Source: an uncultured Bacteroides sp.
GTDB taxonomy: Bacteria > Bacteroidota > Bacteroidia > Bacteroidales > Bacteroidaceae
Length of the DNA: 64,000 nucleotides
Direction of reading: 5' to 3'
Assembly (NCBI GenBank): GCA_944320865.1
Contig: CALUJC010000006.1
Location: forward strand, 1-64,000
The notes beneath the pieces were generated by a model that ran no database searches, was not told the origin of the DNA, and saw only the letters and a list, made by a program, of their open reading frames with translations. A program made the position numbers and the translations under genes. Of the stretch, positions 22,329-30,116 are shown one piece after another. Position 1 is the first letter of the stretch. Every line of letters starts with the position of its first letter.

Positions 22329-22484
22329 GAGGGGGTGTATCATACGTAGGACGACTATCACACTCTGTCATTCTGAGCGCAAGCGAAGAATCTCCTAAAA
22401 AACATAAGGAAGCGAGAGATCCTTCACTGCGTTCAGGATGACAGAGCAAAACGGTAGCCCGAACTTATCTTGACACACCCCCTC
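22329..22484. repeat. Dispersed palindromic element, copy A (156 bp)
   Basis: A long imperfect palindrome. The outer ends GGAGGGGGTGTATCA and TGACACACCCCCT pair, and the inner arms 22363-22379 (CTCTGTCATTCTGAGCG) pair with 22430-22446. Related copies occur at 34543-34644, 40877-40946 and 51202-51353. The core TCATTCTGAGCG with GCGAAG and ATCTC is a repeat type I recognise as widespread in bacteria. It has no ORF and separates the susF-like gene from the inserted HU-like gene. Confidence 0.75.
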
Positions 22485-22519
22485 TTTCTATTATTAACCC
22501 TTTAAACCCCAACAACATT

Positions 22520-23353
22520 ATGGCACTCAATTACACTTACGACCTCAACCTGAAGGCCTATCCCAACGAACTGACCCCGGACGTGGCCGACGACTACACC
22601 GTCCGCGTCAACACCCAGAGCACGCCGCTGACGCAGGACGACATTGCCCGCTCCGTGGCCGACCGCCTGGGCGAAGAGCCCTCGAAGGTGGAAAGCATCG
22701 TCCAGGTGTTCACCGAAGAAGTGGCCGCCGCCGTGGCCAGCGGATACTGCGTCAGCACCGACGCCTTCTACGCCCAGCCCATGGCCAGCGGCGTGGTGAT
22801 GGAAGAGGAACTGTCAGGCGCCGTGGACCGCGACAAGGTGAAGGTCTACGCCTCCCTGCGCCAAGGCCCCGCCATGAAGGAAGCACTGGCCAAGGCCAAA
22901 CTGAACTACTTCCTACAGCCCGCCGCCACCGGCCCCTACATAGCCGGCATGGTGAGCGCCTACAACAGCGTGGGCAGCGACGGCGTGCTGACGCGCGTGC
23001 CCATGGAGGGCGGCCAGATGGCCGTCGTCACCGGCAGCGGACTGAAGGTAGTGGGCACCGACCCCTCGGTAGGCGTGCGCCTCACCTCGGTCTCCGAGCC
23101 CTCGACCACCTTCCTCATCCCCGCCTCGCAGATTTCGCCCAACACCCCCAAGAAGCTGCAATTCGTCCTCCCCGCCGGCGTCACCGAGGGAGAGTGGACG
23201 GTGGAGGTGACCACACAATTTGCTACGGGCGGACACACCACCAAGACCCCGCGCACCTTTAAACTGGAAAGGCCTATTACTATCGGCTCGCTGCCCGACA
23301 GCGGAGGCACTGAAAGCGGCGGCGAAGACGATGGCGACCACCAGCTGGGCTGA
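22520..23353 (+). CDS. HU-like DNA-binding domain protein with DUF4469 tail
   Basis: A 277-residue protein of a Bacteroidales family with an N-terminal HU/IHF-like DNA-binding domain (about 1-125, including LTQDDIARSVADRL) and a C-terminal Ig-like DUF4469 domain (about 140-260). It ends in an acidic, Gly/Ser-rich tail. There is no signal peptide, so it should be cytoplasmic. Function in the family is unknown; nucleoid binding is likely. Its place between the susF-like gene and susG is odd, since these are adjacent in the B. thetaiotaomicron locus. A palindromic element precedes it and a 23 bp hairpin array follows it, so it looks like an insertion into the operon. The codon usage is as GC-rich as its neighbours. 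Confidence 0.8.
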   Translation: MALNYTYDLNLKAYPNELTPDVADDYTVRVNTQSTPLTQDDIARSVADRLGEEPSKVESIVQVFTEEVAAAVASGYCVSTDAFYAQPMASGVVMEEELSGAVDRDKVKVYASLRQGPAMKEALAKAKLNYFLQPAATGPYIAGMVSAYNSVGSDGVLTRVPMEGGQMAVVTGSGLKVVGTDPSVGVRLTSVSEPSTTFLIPASQISPNTPKKLQFVLPAGVTEGEWTVEVTTQFATGGHTTKTPRTFKLERPITIGSLPDSGGTESGGEDDGDHQLG

Positions 23354-23362
23354 CCCATATCC

Positions 23363-23472
23363 GGGTAATAGACCGTTACCGCATCGGGTAATAGACTATT
23401 ACCGCATCGGGTAATAGACCGTTACCGCATCGGGTAATAGACCATTACCGCATCGGGTAATAGACCGTTACC
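23363..23472. repeat. Tandem array of 23 bp hairpin units before susG
   Basis: Nearly five units of 23 bp begin at 23363, 23386, 23409, 23432 and 23455. Each contains GGTAATAGACCGTTACC or a variant, and unit 2 is a perfect dyad, GGTAATAG-A-CTATTACC. Units differ mainly at the two central positions (CG, TA, CA), and these changes partly keep the stem. The array lies 9 bp after the HU-like gene and 100 bp before susG, so it will be in the susG mRNA leader if transcription continues from susF. Confidence 0.85.
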
Positions 23473-23495
23473 TACTCCGGGCATCACATGCAGTT

Positions 23496-23512
23496 GGACG
23501 GTTTCACCGTCC
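23496..23512. repeat. Short hairpin related to the post-susG palindrome
   Basis: GGACGGT-TTC-ACCGTCC is a perfect 7 bp stem preceded by AGTT. The same unit (AGTTGGACAGTTTCACTGTCC-like) flanks the large palindrome at 25874-25890, and a variant lies at 25661-25677. It therefore looks like a fragment of that element. The remaining sequence to susG (23513-23571) shows nothing else. Confidence 0.55.
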
Positions 23513-23571
23513 GCCCCTCCCAATACCTCATCACTAACCCCTAACACTTAATACCTATAATACCTATTCCC

Positions 23572-25599
23572 ATGCTACGCAAACTCCTCTTCCTCCTCCC
23601 CCTCCTCGCCCTGCTGCTCACGGCCTGCGGCGACGACACCCCCATCACCCCCGCCCCCGCGCCCGAACCCGGCGGCGGCGATGAACCCTCCGGCGGCCAG
23701 ACCGAATGGGTCACGGTCACCCCCCGGCCCGACGAATGGGACGGGCAGCGGCGCGCCGGCATCACCTACCAGCTGCTCGTCTACAGCTTTGCCGACAGCG
23801 ACGGCGACGGCACGGGCGACCTGCCCGGACTGACCGCGCGCCTCGACTACCTGGACCGGATGGGCGTCAGCGCCCTGTGGCTCTCGCCCATCCACCCCGC
23901 CATGTCCTACCACGGCTACGACGTGACGGACTACACCGCCGTCAACCCCGCGTTTGGGTCGATGGCCGACTTCGACCGCCTCATCCAAGAGGCCCACGCC
24001 CGGGGCATCAAGGTCTACCTGGACTTCGTGCTGAACCACACCGGCAAGGACCACCCCTGGTTCCTTGAGGCCAAGGCCGATGCGGACAGCCCCTACCGAC
24101 AGTACTACACCTTCTCGCGCGACCCCGAGGCCGACATCGCCGCCGGCCGGGTGCCCATGATAGCCACCGAGGGCGCGGCAGGCTACCAGGCCGGCGAGTG
24201 GTTCAACGTCACGGGCACTGCCTCCGAGGTGAGCGGGCGCTTCCGCTTCCGGCTGGACTGGAGCGACCCCAAGGCCCCCACCGTCACCGTCGACGAGTGG
24301 GACGGCCCGGCGGACGACCCCTCCGGCATCGACCCCGGCCTGGAGCCGCGCTACCTGTACTATGGCGACGCCCTCTGCCTGCCCTTCCGCCCGCTGGGCG
24401 AGGGACGGTATGAGCTCATCGTGGACTTCGCCTCGCAGTGGGGCTTCCTCATACGCACCAGCACCACGTCGTGGGACGGCGGCACCAAGTGGGGCGCCCC
24501 CTCCGCCTCCGACAAGCTGACCCTGGGCCAACCCTTCACGCTGGACAGCGGCACGGCGGCCGACATCCTCTTCGCCGACCAGGCCCTGTGGAAGTACCAC
24601 TCCGCCTTCCGGACCGACTGGTTTGCCGACCTCAACTACGGCCCCGCCACGCAGTGCGACCGGTCGCCCGCCTACCGGGCCGTGGCCGATGCCGCCGGGG
24701 GCTGGATACAGCGCGGGGCAGACGGCTTCCGCCTCGATGCCGTGAAGCACATCTACCACAACGCCGCGACGGACGAGAACCCCACCTTCCTGCGCACCTT
24801 CTACGACGACATGAACGCCCGCTACCACGCCGCCGGCCATGCCGACAGCGACATCTACATGGTGGGCGAGGTGCTGAGCGAGCATGGCGAGGTGGCCCCC
24901 TACTACGCCGGACTGCCCGCGCTGTTCGAGTTCTCCTTCTGGTACCGGCTGGAGTATGCCATCAACAACGGCATGGGCCGCTACTTCGCCAAGGACATCA
25001 TGGGCTACCGCGACGAGTACCAAGCCGTGCGCCCCGACTACATCGCCGCCACCAAGCTGACCAACCACGACGAAGACCGCGCCGCCTCCCTCCTGAGCGC
25101 CTCGGCCGACAAGTGCCGCCTGGCCGCCGCCGTGCTGCTCACCGCCTCGGGCACACCATATATATATTATGGCGAAGAGCTGGGCGTGACGGGCACCAAG
25201 CAGCAGGGCGACGAGAACGTGCGCCAACCCATGCCCTGGACCGACGTGGACACGCAGGAGGCCGACCCGCATTCGCTGCTCTCCGCCTACCGCACCCTCA
25301 TCGAGCTGCGCAACACCTACCCCGCCCTGGCCACGGGACGCATGGAGCGCCACCCCGTGTACAACGACGCCAACGCCACCTACAACCAGCTCTCCGCCTG
25401 GTACATGGCAGACGATGCCTCCGGCCAACGCCTGCTGGTGCTGCACAACTTCGGCCCCTCCGCCACCGACCTTCCCCTGACCGACGCGGTGCAACGTCCC
25501 CTGGCCGCCCTGGGCACCGTGCAGCAATCCACTGCCAGCGACGGCACCACGCAGCTCCGGCTGGGCGGGTACGCGTCGGTAGTGTATCTGCTGGAGTAA
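23572..25599 (+). CDS. susG: SusG surface alpha-amylase (GH13 with inserted CBM58)
   Basis: A cell-surface endo-amylase that starts starch breakdown. The 675 residues (692 in B. thetaiotaomicron) start with a lipoprotein signal (LLLTAC, Cys 19) and a Pro/Gly-rich linker. The GH13 barrel is interrupted at about 205-335 by an insert matching the place of the CBM58 domain of SusG. Catalytic residues are Asp389 (GFRLD), Glu433 (VGEV) and Asp500 (TNHDED), within two of the B. thetaiotaomicron numbers. GC content is extreme, with third positions almost all C or G, except for a short AT patch encoding TPYIYYGEE at about 25155. It is separated from the other sus genes by an inserted gene and a hairpin array. 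Confidence 0.94.
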   Translation: MLRKLLFLLPLLALLLTACGDDTPITPAPAPEPGGGDEPSGGQTEWVTVTPRPDEWDGQRRAGITYQLLVYSFADSDGDGTGDLPGLTARLDYLDRMGVSALWLSPIHPAMSYHGYDVTDYTAVNPAFGSMADFDRLIQEAHARGIKVYLDFVLNHTGKDHPWFLEAKADADSPYRQYYTFSRDPEADIAAGRVPMIATEGAAGYQAGEWFNVTGTASEVSGRFRFRLDWSDPKAPTVTVDEWDGPADDPSGIDPGLEPRYLYYGDALCLPFRPLGEGRYELIVDFASQWGFLIRTSTTSWDGGTKWGAPSASDKLTLGQPFTLDSGTAADILFADQALWKYHSAFRTDWFADLNYGPATQCDRSPAYRAVADAAGGWIQRGADGFRLDAVKHIYHNAATDENPTFLRTFYDDMNARYHAAGHADSDIYMVGEVLSEHGEVAPYYAGLPALFEFSFWYRLEYAINNGMGRYFAKDIMGYRDEYQAVRPDYIAATKLTNHDEDRAASLLSASADKCRLAAAVLLTASGTPYIYYGEELGVTGTKQQGDENVRQPMPWTDVDTQEADPHSLLSAYRTLIELRNTYPALATGRMERHPVYNDANATYNQLSAWYMADDASGQRLLVLHNFGPSATDLPLTDAVQRPLAALGTVQQSTASDGTTQLRLGGYASVVYLLE

Positions 25600-25610
25600 A
25601 TGCTAATTTA

Positions 25611-25923
25611 CTAGTTTGACAAGGGGACAAGTTGACAAGGCAACGAGGGAGTGATATTGCGGACGGCAACGCCGTCCAACTATGCTTAACCGCTGTGTGC
25701 CGCATAGCGGTACCTGCGGTGTATGCAGGTGAGCGCAAGCATCCCGACCTCGAAGGGGTCGAACAAGCTATGTCCCGTCAGTATGGGGTTGAACCTCTTC
25801 GAGGTTCTATGCATCTGCTGAGGGCTTTCTACCGCAGGTACCGCTGCGCGGCACACAGCGGTTAAGCATAGTTGGACAGTTTCACTGTCCTTGTAGCCTC
25901 GTTAACTTGTTTCCCCGTCAACT
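25611..25923. repeat. Long palindromic element (313 bp) downstream of susG
   Basis: The main arms, 25678-25720 and 25831-25873, are inverted repeats matching at 41 of 43 positions. Each arm is capped on its outer side by a perfect small hairpin: GGACGGC-AAC-GCCGTCC at 25661-25677 and GGACAGT-TTC-ACTGTCC at 25874-25890. The centre holds a further stem around GACCTCGAAGGGGTCGAA and GAACCTCTTCGAGGTTC. Weakly paired outer ends (TAGTTTGAC and GTCAACTA) close it. Two compensatory-looking differences lie in the arms. It could be a structured RNA, a non-autonomous mobile palindrome, or a terminator complex. Confidence 0.75.
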
Positions 25924-25955
25924 AAAGCGCGCTTGCGTGCGCTAAATTCCCATTT
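25923..25955. repeat. GCGCGC hairpin repeat, copy 1
   Basis: AAAGCGCGCTTGCGTGCGCT followed by AAATTCCCATTT. A second copy with the same flank is at 52600-52632. The stem is AGCGCGC/GYGCGCT with a TTGC loop. It is a dispersed non-coding repeat of unknown role. Confidence 0.65.
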
Positions 25956-25989
25956 AACCACTCCTCTTAATCCCCGGACAGCATTTTTA

Positions 25990-26037
25990 GGGGGGGTATC
26001 CTGCAGGAAAATGCACTTTTCCGGCAGAATACCCCCT
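25990..26037. promoter_or_regulatory. Strong hairpin upstream of the glnN promoter
   Basis: Arms 25990-26011 and 26017-26037 pair with two mismatches around the loop TGCAC, with a G-run facing a C-run, followed by CTCTTTTTAT. The T-rich tail makes it a credible intrinsic terminator for plus-strand transcription coming from susG. It ends about 30 bp before the glnN -7 box, so it may also affect glnN transcription as a cruciform or binding site. Confidence 0.6.
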
Positions 26038-26067
26038 CTTTTTATGGGGTATATCGCAAAAAACATA

Positions 26068-26075
26068 TACTTTTG
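26068..26075 (+). promoter_or_regulatory. glnN promoter -7 box
   Basis: TACTTTTG matches TAnnTTTG. It is followed by CAGCCGAAAAC, the same sequence that follows the -7 box at 29489. The predicted leader is about 25 nt. Confidence 0.65.
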
Positions 26076-26105
26076 CAGCCGAAAACCCATAAAAACAGCA
26101 ACGTT

Positions 26106-28295
26106 ATGTCTAAAATGCGTTTCTTTGCACTCCAGGAGCTGAGCAACCGCAAGCCCTTGGAAGTGACTCCCCCCTCCAACAAGTTATCCGACTACTACGG
26201 CAGCCACGTATTCGACCACAAGAAGATGCAGGAGTACCTGCCGCGCGAGGCTTACAAGGCCGTGGTGAACGCCATTGAGAAGGGCACCCCCATCACCCGC
26301 GAGACGGCCGACCTCATTGCCAACGGCATGAAGAACTGGGCCAAGTCCCTGGGCGTGACCCACTACACCCACTGGTTCCAGCCGCTCACCGACGGCACTG
26401 CCGAGAAGCACGACGGCTTCATCGAGATAGGCGAAGGCGGCGACGTCATCGAGCGATTCTCGGGCAAGCTGCTCATCCAGCAGGAGCCCGACGCGTCGAG
26501 CTTCCCCAACGGGGGTATCCGCAACACTTTCGAGGCACGCGGCTACACGGCATGGGACGTATCTTCGCCCGCCTTTGTGGTAGACACCACGCTGTGTATC
26601 CCCACCATATTTATATCGTATACCGGCGAGGCGCTGGACTATAAGACCCCGCTCTTGAAGGCCCTGGCCGCCGTGGACCGCGCCGCAACGGACGTGTGCC
26701 AGCTGTTCGACAAGAACGTCACCCGCGTCTTCGCCAACCTGGGCTGGGAGCAAGAGTATTTCCTCGTGGACCTCGCCCTCTACAACGCCCGCCCCGACCT
26801 GTGCCTCACCGGCCGCACGCTGATGGGCCACTCATCGGCCAAGGACCAACAGCTGGAAGACCATTACTTCGGCTCCATCCCGCCGCGTGTCACCGCCTTC
26901 ATGAAGGAGCTGGAGATAGAGTGCCACAAGCTGGGCATCCCCGTCAAGACCCGCCACAATGAAGTGGCCCCCAACCAGTTCGAGCTGGCGCCCATCTTCG
27001 AGAACGTCAACCTGGCCAACGACCACAACCAGCTGGTGATGGACCTGATGAAGCGCATTGCCCGCAAGCACAACTTCGCCGTGTTGCTGCACGAAAAGCC
27101 CTACCAGGGCGTGAACGGCAGCGGCAAGCACAACAACTGGTCGCTCTGCACCGACACGGGCGTCAACCTCTTTGCCCCGGGCAAGAACCCCAAGGGCAAC
27201 ATGCTGTTCCTCACCTTCCTGGTCAACGTACTGATGATGGTGTACAAGAACCAGGACCTGCTGCGTGCCTCCATCACGAGTGCGGGCAATAGCCACCGAC
27301 TGGGCGCCAACGAGGCTCCGCCCGCCATCCTGTCCATCTTCCTGGGCAAGCAGCTCTCGGCCATCCTCGACGAAATAGCCCGCCAGGTGACCGACACCAA
27401 GATGACCGCCGAAGAGAAGACCACGCTGAAGCTGGGCATCGGCCGCATCCCCGAAATCCTGCTGGACACCACCGACCGCAACCGCACCTCGCCCTTCGCC
27501 TTCACGGGCAACCGTTTCGAGTTCCGCGCCGCCGGCTCGTCGGCCAACTGTGCCGCCGCCATGATTGCCATCAACGCCGCCATGGCCAACCAGCTGAATG
27601 AGTTCAAGGTAGCGGTAGACCGGCTGATAGAGGAAGGCATAGGCAAGGATGAAGCCATCTTCCGCGTGCTGAAAGACACCATCATCGCCTCCGAGCCCAT
27701 CCGCTTCGAGGGAGACGGTTACTCCGAACAGTGGAAAGAGGAGGCTGCCCGCCGTGGGCTGACCAACATCTGCCACGTGCCCGAAGCCTTGATGCACTAC
27801 GTGGACACGCAGTCGAAAGCCGTGCTCATCGGCGAACACATCTTCAACGAAACCGAACTGACCAGCCGCCTGGAGGTTGAACTGGAGAAATACACCATGA
27901 AGGTGCAGATAGAAAGCCGCGTGCTGGGCGACCTGGCCATCAACCACATCGTGCCCACCGCCGTCATCTACCAGAACCGGCTGCTGGAGAACCTGCGCGG
28001 CCTGCGCGAAACCTTCAGCCCCGAGGAATACGACGAACTGAGCGCCGACCGCAAAGAGCTTATCCGCGAAATATCGCACCGCGTCACCGCCATCAAGAAG
28101 CTGGTGCGCGACATGATAGAAGCGCGCAAGGTGGCCAACCACATGCCGCACTATAAAGACCGTGCCTTTGCTTACGAAGAAACGGTGCGTCCCTACCTCA
28201 CCGCCATCCGCGACCACATCGACCACCTCGAGATGGAGATAGACGACGAAATCTGGCCTCTGCCCAAGTATCGCGAACTGTTGTTCACCAAGTAA
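26106..28295 (+). CDS. glnN: Glutamine synthetase type III
   Basis: ATP-dependent synthesis of glutamine from glutamate and ammonium in the cytoplasm. The 729-residue length equals the known Bacteroides fragilis GSIII. Visible family features are the N-terminal SNRKPLEV segment, the KTRHNEVAPNQFELAPIFE glutamate-binding region (about 281-299), GVNGSGKHNNWSL (about 335-347) and NRTSPFAFTGNRFEFRAAG (about 459-477). ATG at 26106 is used because it gives the conserved MSKMRFF start and the exact family length; an upstream in-frame ATG lies only 2 bp... from the -7 box region and would not be fully transcribed. A strong hairpin follows the gene. Confidence 0.95.
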   Translation: MSKMRFFALQELSNRKPLEVTPPSNKLSDYYGSHVFDHKKMQEYLPREAYKAVVNAIEKGTPITRETADLIANGMKNWAKSLGVTHYTHWFQPLTDGTAEKHDGFIEIGEGGDVIERFSGKLLIQQEPDASSFPNGGIRNTFEARGYTAWDVSSPAFVVDTTLCIPTIFISYTGEALDYKTPLLKALAAVDRAATDVCQLFDKNVTRVFANLGWEQEYFLVDLALYNARPDLCLTGRTLMGHSSAKDQQLEDHYFGSIPPRVTAFMKELEIECHKLGIPVKTRHNEVAPNQFELAPIFENVNLANDHNQLVMDLMKRIARKHNFAVLLHEKPYQGVNGSGKHNNWSLCTDTGVNLFAPGKNPKGNMLFLTFLVNVLMMVYKNQDLLRASITSAGNSHRLGANEAPPAILSIFLGKQLSAILDEIARQVTDTKMTAEEKTTLKLGIGRIPEILLDTTDRNRTSPFAFTGNRFEFRAAGSSANCAAAMIAINAAMANQLNEFKVAVDRLIEEGIGKDEAIFRVLKDTIIASEPIRFEGDGYSEQWKEEAARRGLTNICHVPEALMHYVDTQSKAVLIGEHIFNETELTSRLEVELEKYTMKVQIESRVLGDLAINHIVPTAVIYQNRLLENLRGLRETFSPEEYDELSADRKELIREISHRVTAIKKLVRDMIEARKVANHMPHYKDRAFAYEETVRPYLTAIRDHIDHLEMEIDDEIWPLPKYRELLFTK

Positions 28296-28304
28296 GCCCG
28301 GCTT

Positions 28305-28346
28305 CCACGTAATCCGCGTCCTGACACACCTGCGCGGATTACGTGG
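28305..28346 (+). terminator. glnN terminator hairpin
   Basis: Perfect 14 bp arms CCACGTAATCCGCG (28305-28318) and its complement at 28333-28346 with a 14 nt loop, 9 bp after the glnN stop. No T-run follows directly. A TTTT lies 15 bp further on. Confidence 0.6.
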
Positions 28347-28439
28347 ATTTCACGGACGCCTTTTGTCTATAGATTTACTAACATATTCTATTTTTTATTA
28401 AACCTGTCGTGGTTTTTATCTACTTATCAAAAAAGGTTA

Positions 28440-28447
28440 CATCTTTG
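28440..28447 (+). promoter_or_regulatory. Possible promoter of the AraC-family gene
   Basis: CATCTTTG differs from TAnnTTTG at one position and is followed by CTGCGAAAA, similar to the context of the boxes at 26068 and 29489. It would give a leader of about 75 nt. The strength is doubtful. Confidence 0.35.
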
Positions 28448-28530
28448 CTGCGAAAATAAAGATTTTTCCGGAGCGGAACTGCTCCCCAAAACAAACAATC
28501 AAACAAACTCGAAAGCTGATTTTTTTGTTT

Positions 28531-29394
28531 ATGGAAACCTTATTGTATGCTGAGGAGCATCGCAGCTGCCTCAACTACCGCATTCCTCATGTTGCGGCAA
28601 TCAAGGTAGAGCAGTTTCCGGACGATTCTGCCTACCATATCATCGACACACACGAAACTACCCTTTTCTTCGTGCTGGAAGGGGAGGCTTACATCACGTC
28701 CAACAACTATAAGAACATTCTCCACCGCAGCGGCTACATGTCGTTGCAACCGGCCAACAGCAGCTGCTACGTGCGGGTTACCAAGTCTTGTACCGTCATC
28801 AGTTGCCACTTCTCCTATGCCACCAACCTCTGCGAACGCTTTTCCCTGCAACAGTTGCCCCAATTCATTCCCCAAGGATTTGAATACAACTTCACCTTGC
28901 TGCCCATCCGCGAAAGGCTGAACGAGTACCTTGTCCTTCTGCAACACTGCCTCAACGACGGGCTGGGCTGCCTGCATTTCCACGAACTGAAGACCCACGA
29001 ACTGTTCATCCTGCTCCGCGCGTATTATAGTAAAGAGGAACTGGCCACCTTTTTCTACCCCATCATTGGAAAGAATCAGGAATTCAAAGATTTTATTTAT
29101 GCCAACTACTTGAAGGTGAACAGCCTGAACGAATTTGCCACCCTGGCACACACCAGTGTGGATACCTTCAAGCGACGCTTCAAGGAAACCTTCAACGAGC
29201 CTGTGCACAAGTGGGTCACTCGCCGGAAGGTGGAGCATATCTATCGCGACATCGTGCTCACCAACAAGCCATTGGGCGAACTGGCCGAACAATACCACTT
29301 CTCGTCCGTAGCCTATCTATCTACCTTCTGCCGCCAGCACCTGGGACATACCCCCCAACAGTTGCGCAACGCAAGGGAACAAAGCATCATCTGA
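28531..29394 (+). CDS. AraC-family transcriptional regulator
   Basis: A 287-residue regulator with an N-terminal cupin-like sensing domain (about 1-170) and a C-terminal double helix-turn-helix AraC domain (about 185-283; LNEFATLAHTSVDTFKRRF for the first HTH, LGELAEQYHFSSVAYLSTF for the second). It is likely to be cytoplasmic. ATG at 28531 is preferred over a TTG two codons upstream. It lies 140 bp before the fimbrial genes in the same direction and is the best candidate for their local regulator, by position only. The inducer is unknown. Confidence 0.85.
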   Translation: METLLYAEEHRSCLNYRIPHVAAIKVEQFPDDSAYHIIDTHETTLFFVLEGEAYITSNNYKNILHRSGYMSLQPANSSCYVRVTKSCTVISCHFSYATNLCERFSLQQLPQFIPQGFEYNFTLLPIRERLNEYLVLLQHCLNDGLGCLHFHELKTHELFILLRAYYSKEELATFFYPIIGKNQEFKDFIYANYLKVNSLNEFATLAHTSVDTFKRRFKETFNEPVHKWVTRRKVEHIYRDIVLTNKPLGELAEQYHFSSVAYLSTFCRQHLGHTPQQLRNAREQSII

Positions 29395-29488
29395 AAAGTA
29401 ATCGGCAATCAAAAACGATAAACACATTTTGCACTATAATTGAAATACTTTGCACCTTTTTCATAATTTAATTTTAAAATAACCCAAC

Positions 29489-29496
29489 TAACTTTG
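29489..29496 (+). promoter_or_regulatory. Promoter of the fimbrial operon
   Basis: TAACTTTG is a perfect TAnnTTTG box followed by CAGCCGAAAAC. It lies 38 bp before the DUF3575 gene. A run of AT upstream (29460-29480) has TTTA where TTTG is expected. Confidence 0.6.
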
Positions 29497-29534
29497 CAGC
29501 CGAAAACAACAAACAAACGCAAAAGTTAGAAAAG

Positions 29535-30077
29535 ATGAAAAGAATATACTTATATTTCATCTGTCCGATACTGCTCTGTATGCTTTCTTCCCGCGTATTG
29601 GCACAAGATGTGGCATTGAAAACTAACGGACTTTATTGGCTGACCACTACTCCCAACCTGGGCCTTGAGTTGGCACTCAATGACCAATGGACGCTCGACC
29701 TCTCGGCGGCCTATAATCCTTGGACATTCAAAGATGACAAGAAGATGCGTTTCTGGCTGGCACAGCCGGAGGCACGCTATTGGTTTTGTGAAAAGTTTGA
29801 AGGACATTTCGTGGGGCTGCATGCCCACGGCGCCCAGTTCTACGGCGGCTTCAACTCCAAGCGTTACGACGGCTACCTGGCCGGAGGCGGACTGACCTAC
29901 GGCTACGACTGGATTCTTTCCCCCCACTGGAACATCGAGGCGGCTATCGGCATCGGTTATGCCTACCTTTGGTATAAGGAGAGCCCCCGCATCCACTGCA
30001 TCAAGTGCGAGGTGGACAAACACAAACACTACCTCGGCGTCACCAAGGCAGCGGTTTCACTCATCTACATCTTTTAA
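29535..30077 (+). CDS. DUF3575 family outer-membrane protein
   Basis: A 180-residue secreted protein with a signal peptide ending VLAQD (about residue 24). The remainder is an alternating, aromatic-rich beta pattern with an ELALNDQWTLDLSAAYNPW segment and a C-terminus ending in IYIF, as expected for a small outer-membrane barrel. DUF3575 proteins are regularly found at the head of Bacteroidales fimbrial clusters. The role may be envelope assembly of the fimbria, but this is not shown. The next gene starts 39 bp later. Confidence 0.8.
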   Translation: MKRIYLYFICPILLCMLSSRVLAQDVALKTNGLYWLTTTPNLGLELALNDQWTLDLSAAYNPWTFKDDKKMRFWLAQPEARYWFCEKFEGHFVGLHAHGAQFYGGFNSKRYDGYLAGGGLTYGYDWILSPHWNIEAAIGIGYAYLWYKESPRIHCIKCEVDKHKHYLGVTKAAVSLIYIF

Positions 30078-30116
30078 TTAAGACACATTGATAACATCGA
30101 CTAAGGAGAACCGATT

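Larger units (their letters stand above)
25600..26105. other. Gene-free stretch between susG and glnN
   Basis: These 506 bp hold a long palindrome element, a GCGCGC hairpin repeat, a strong hairpin and the glnN promoter, all listed separately. A 77-codon open frame at 25632-25865 lies inside the palindrome and is judged to be a chance frame. Confidence 0.7.

Noticed and set aside
20691..22361. A 556-codon open frame opposite susE/susF
   Set aside because: Same cause as above. It spans two sense genes and their gap, with no plausible leader or domain.
23363..23472. CRISPR array or coding repeat
   Set aside because: The 23 bp units are directly joined with no spacers, and the frame contains stops (TAATAG).
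23575..25527. A 650-codon open frame on the strand opposite susG
   Set aside because: Very high GC with C/G third positions makes long antisense frames. The sense frame has all amylase motifs, while the antisense product is Val/Gly/His-rich without any family features.
25632..25865. A 77-codon frame inside the post-susG palindrome
   Set aside because: Its sequence is dictated by the inverted repeats, and it has no homology I can recognise as protein. The DNA structure explains it.
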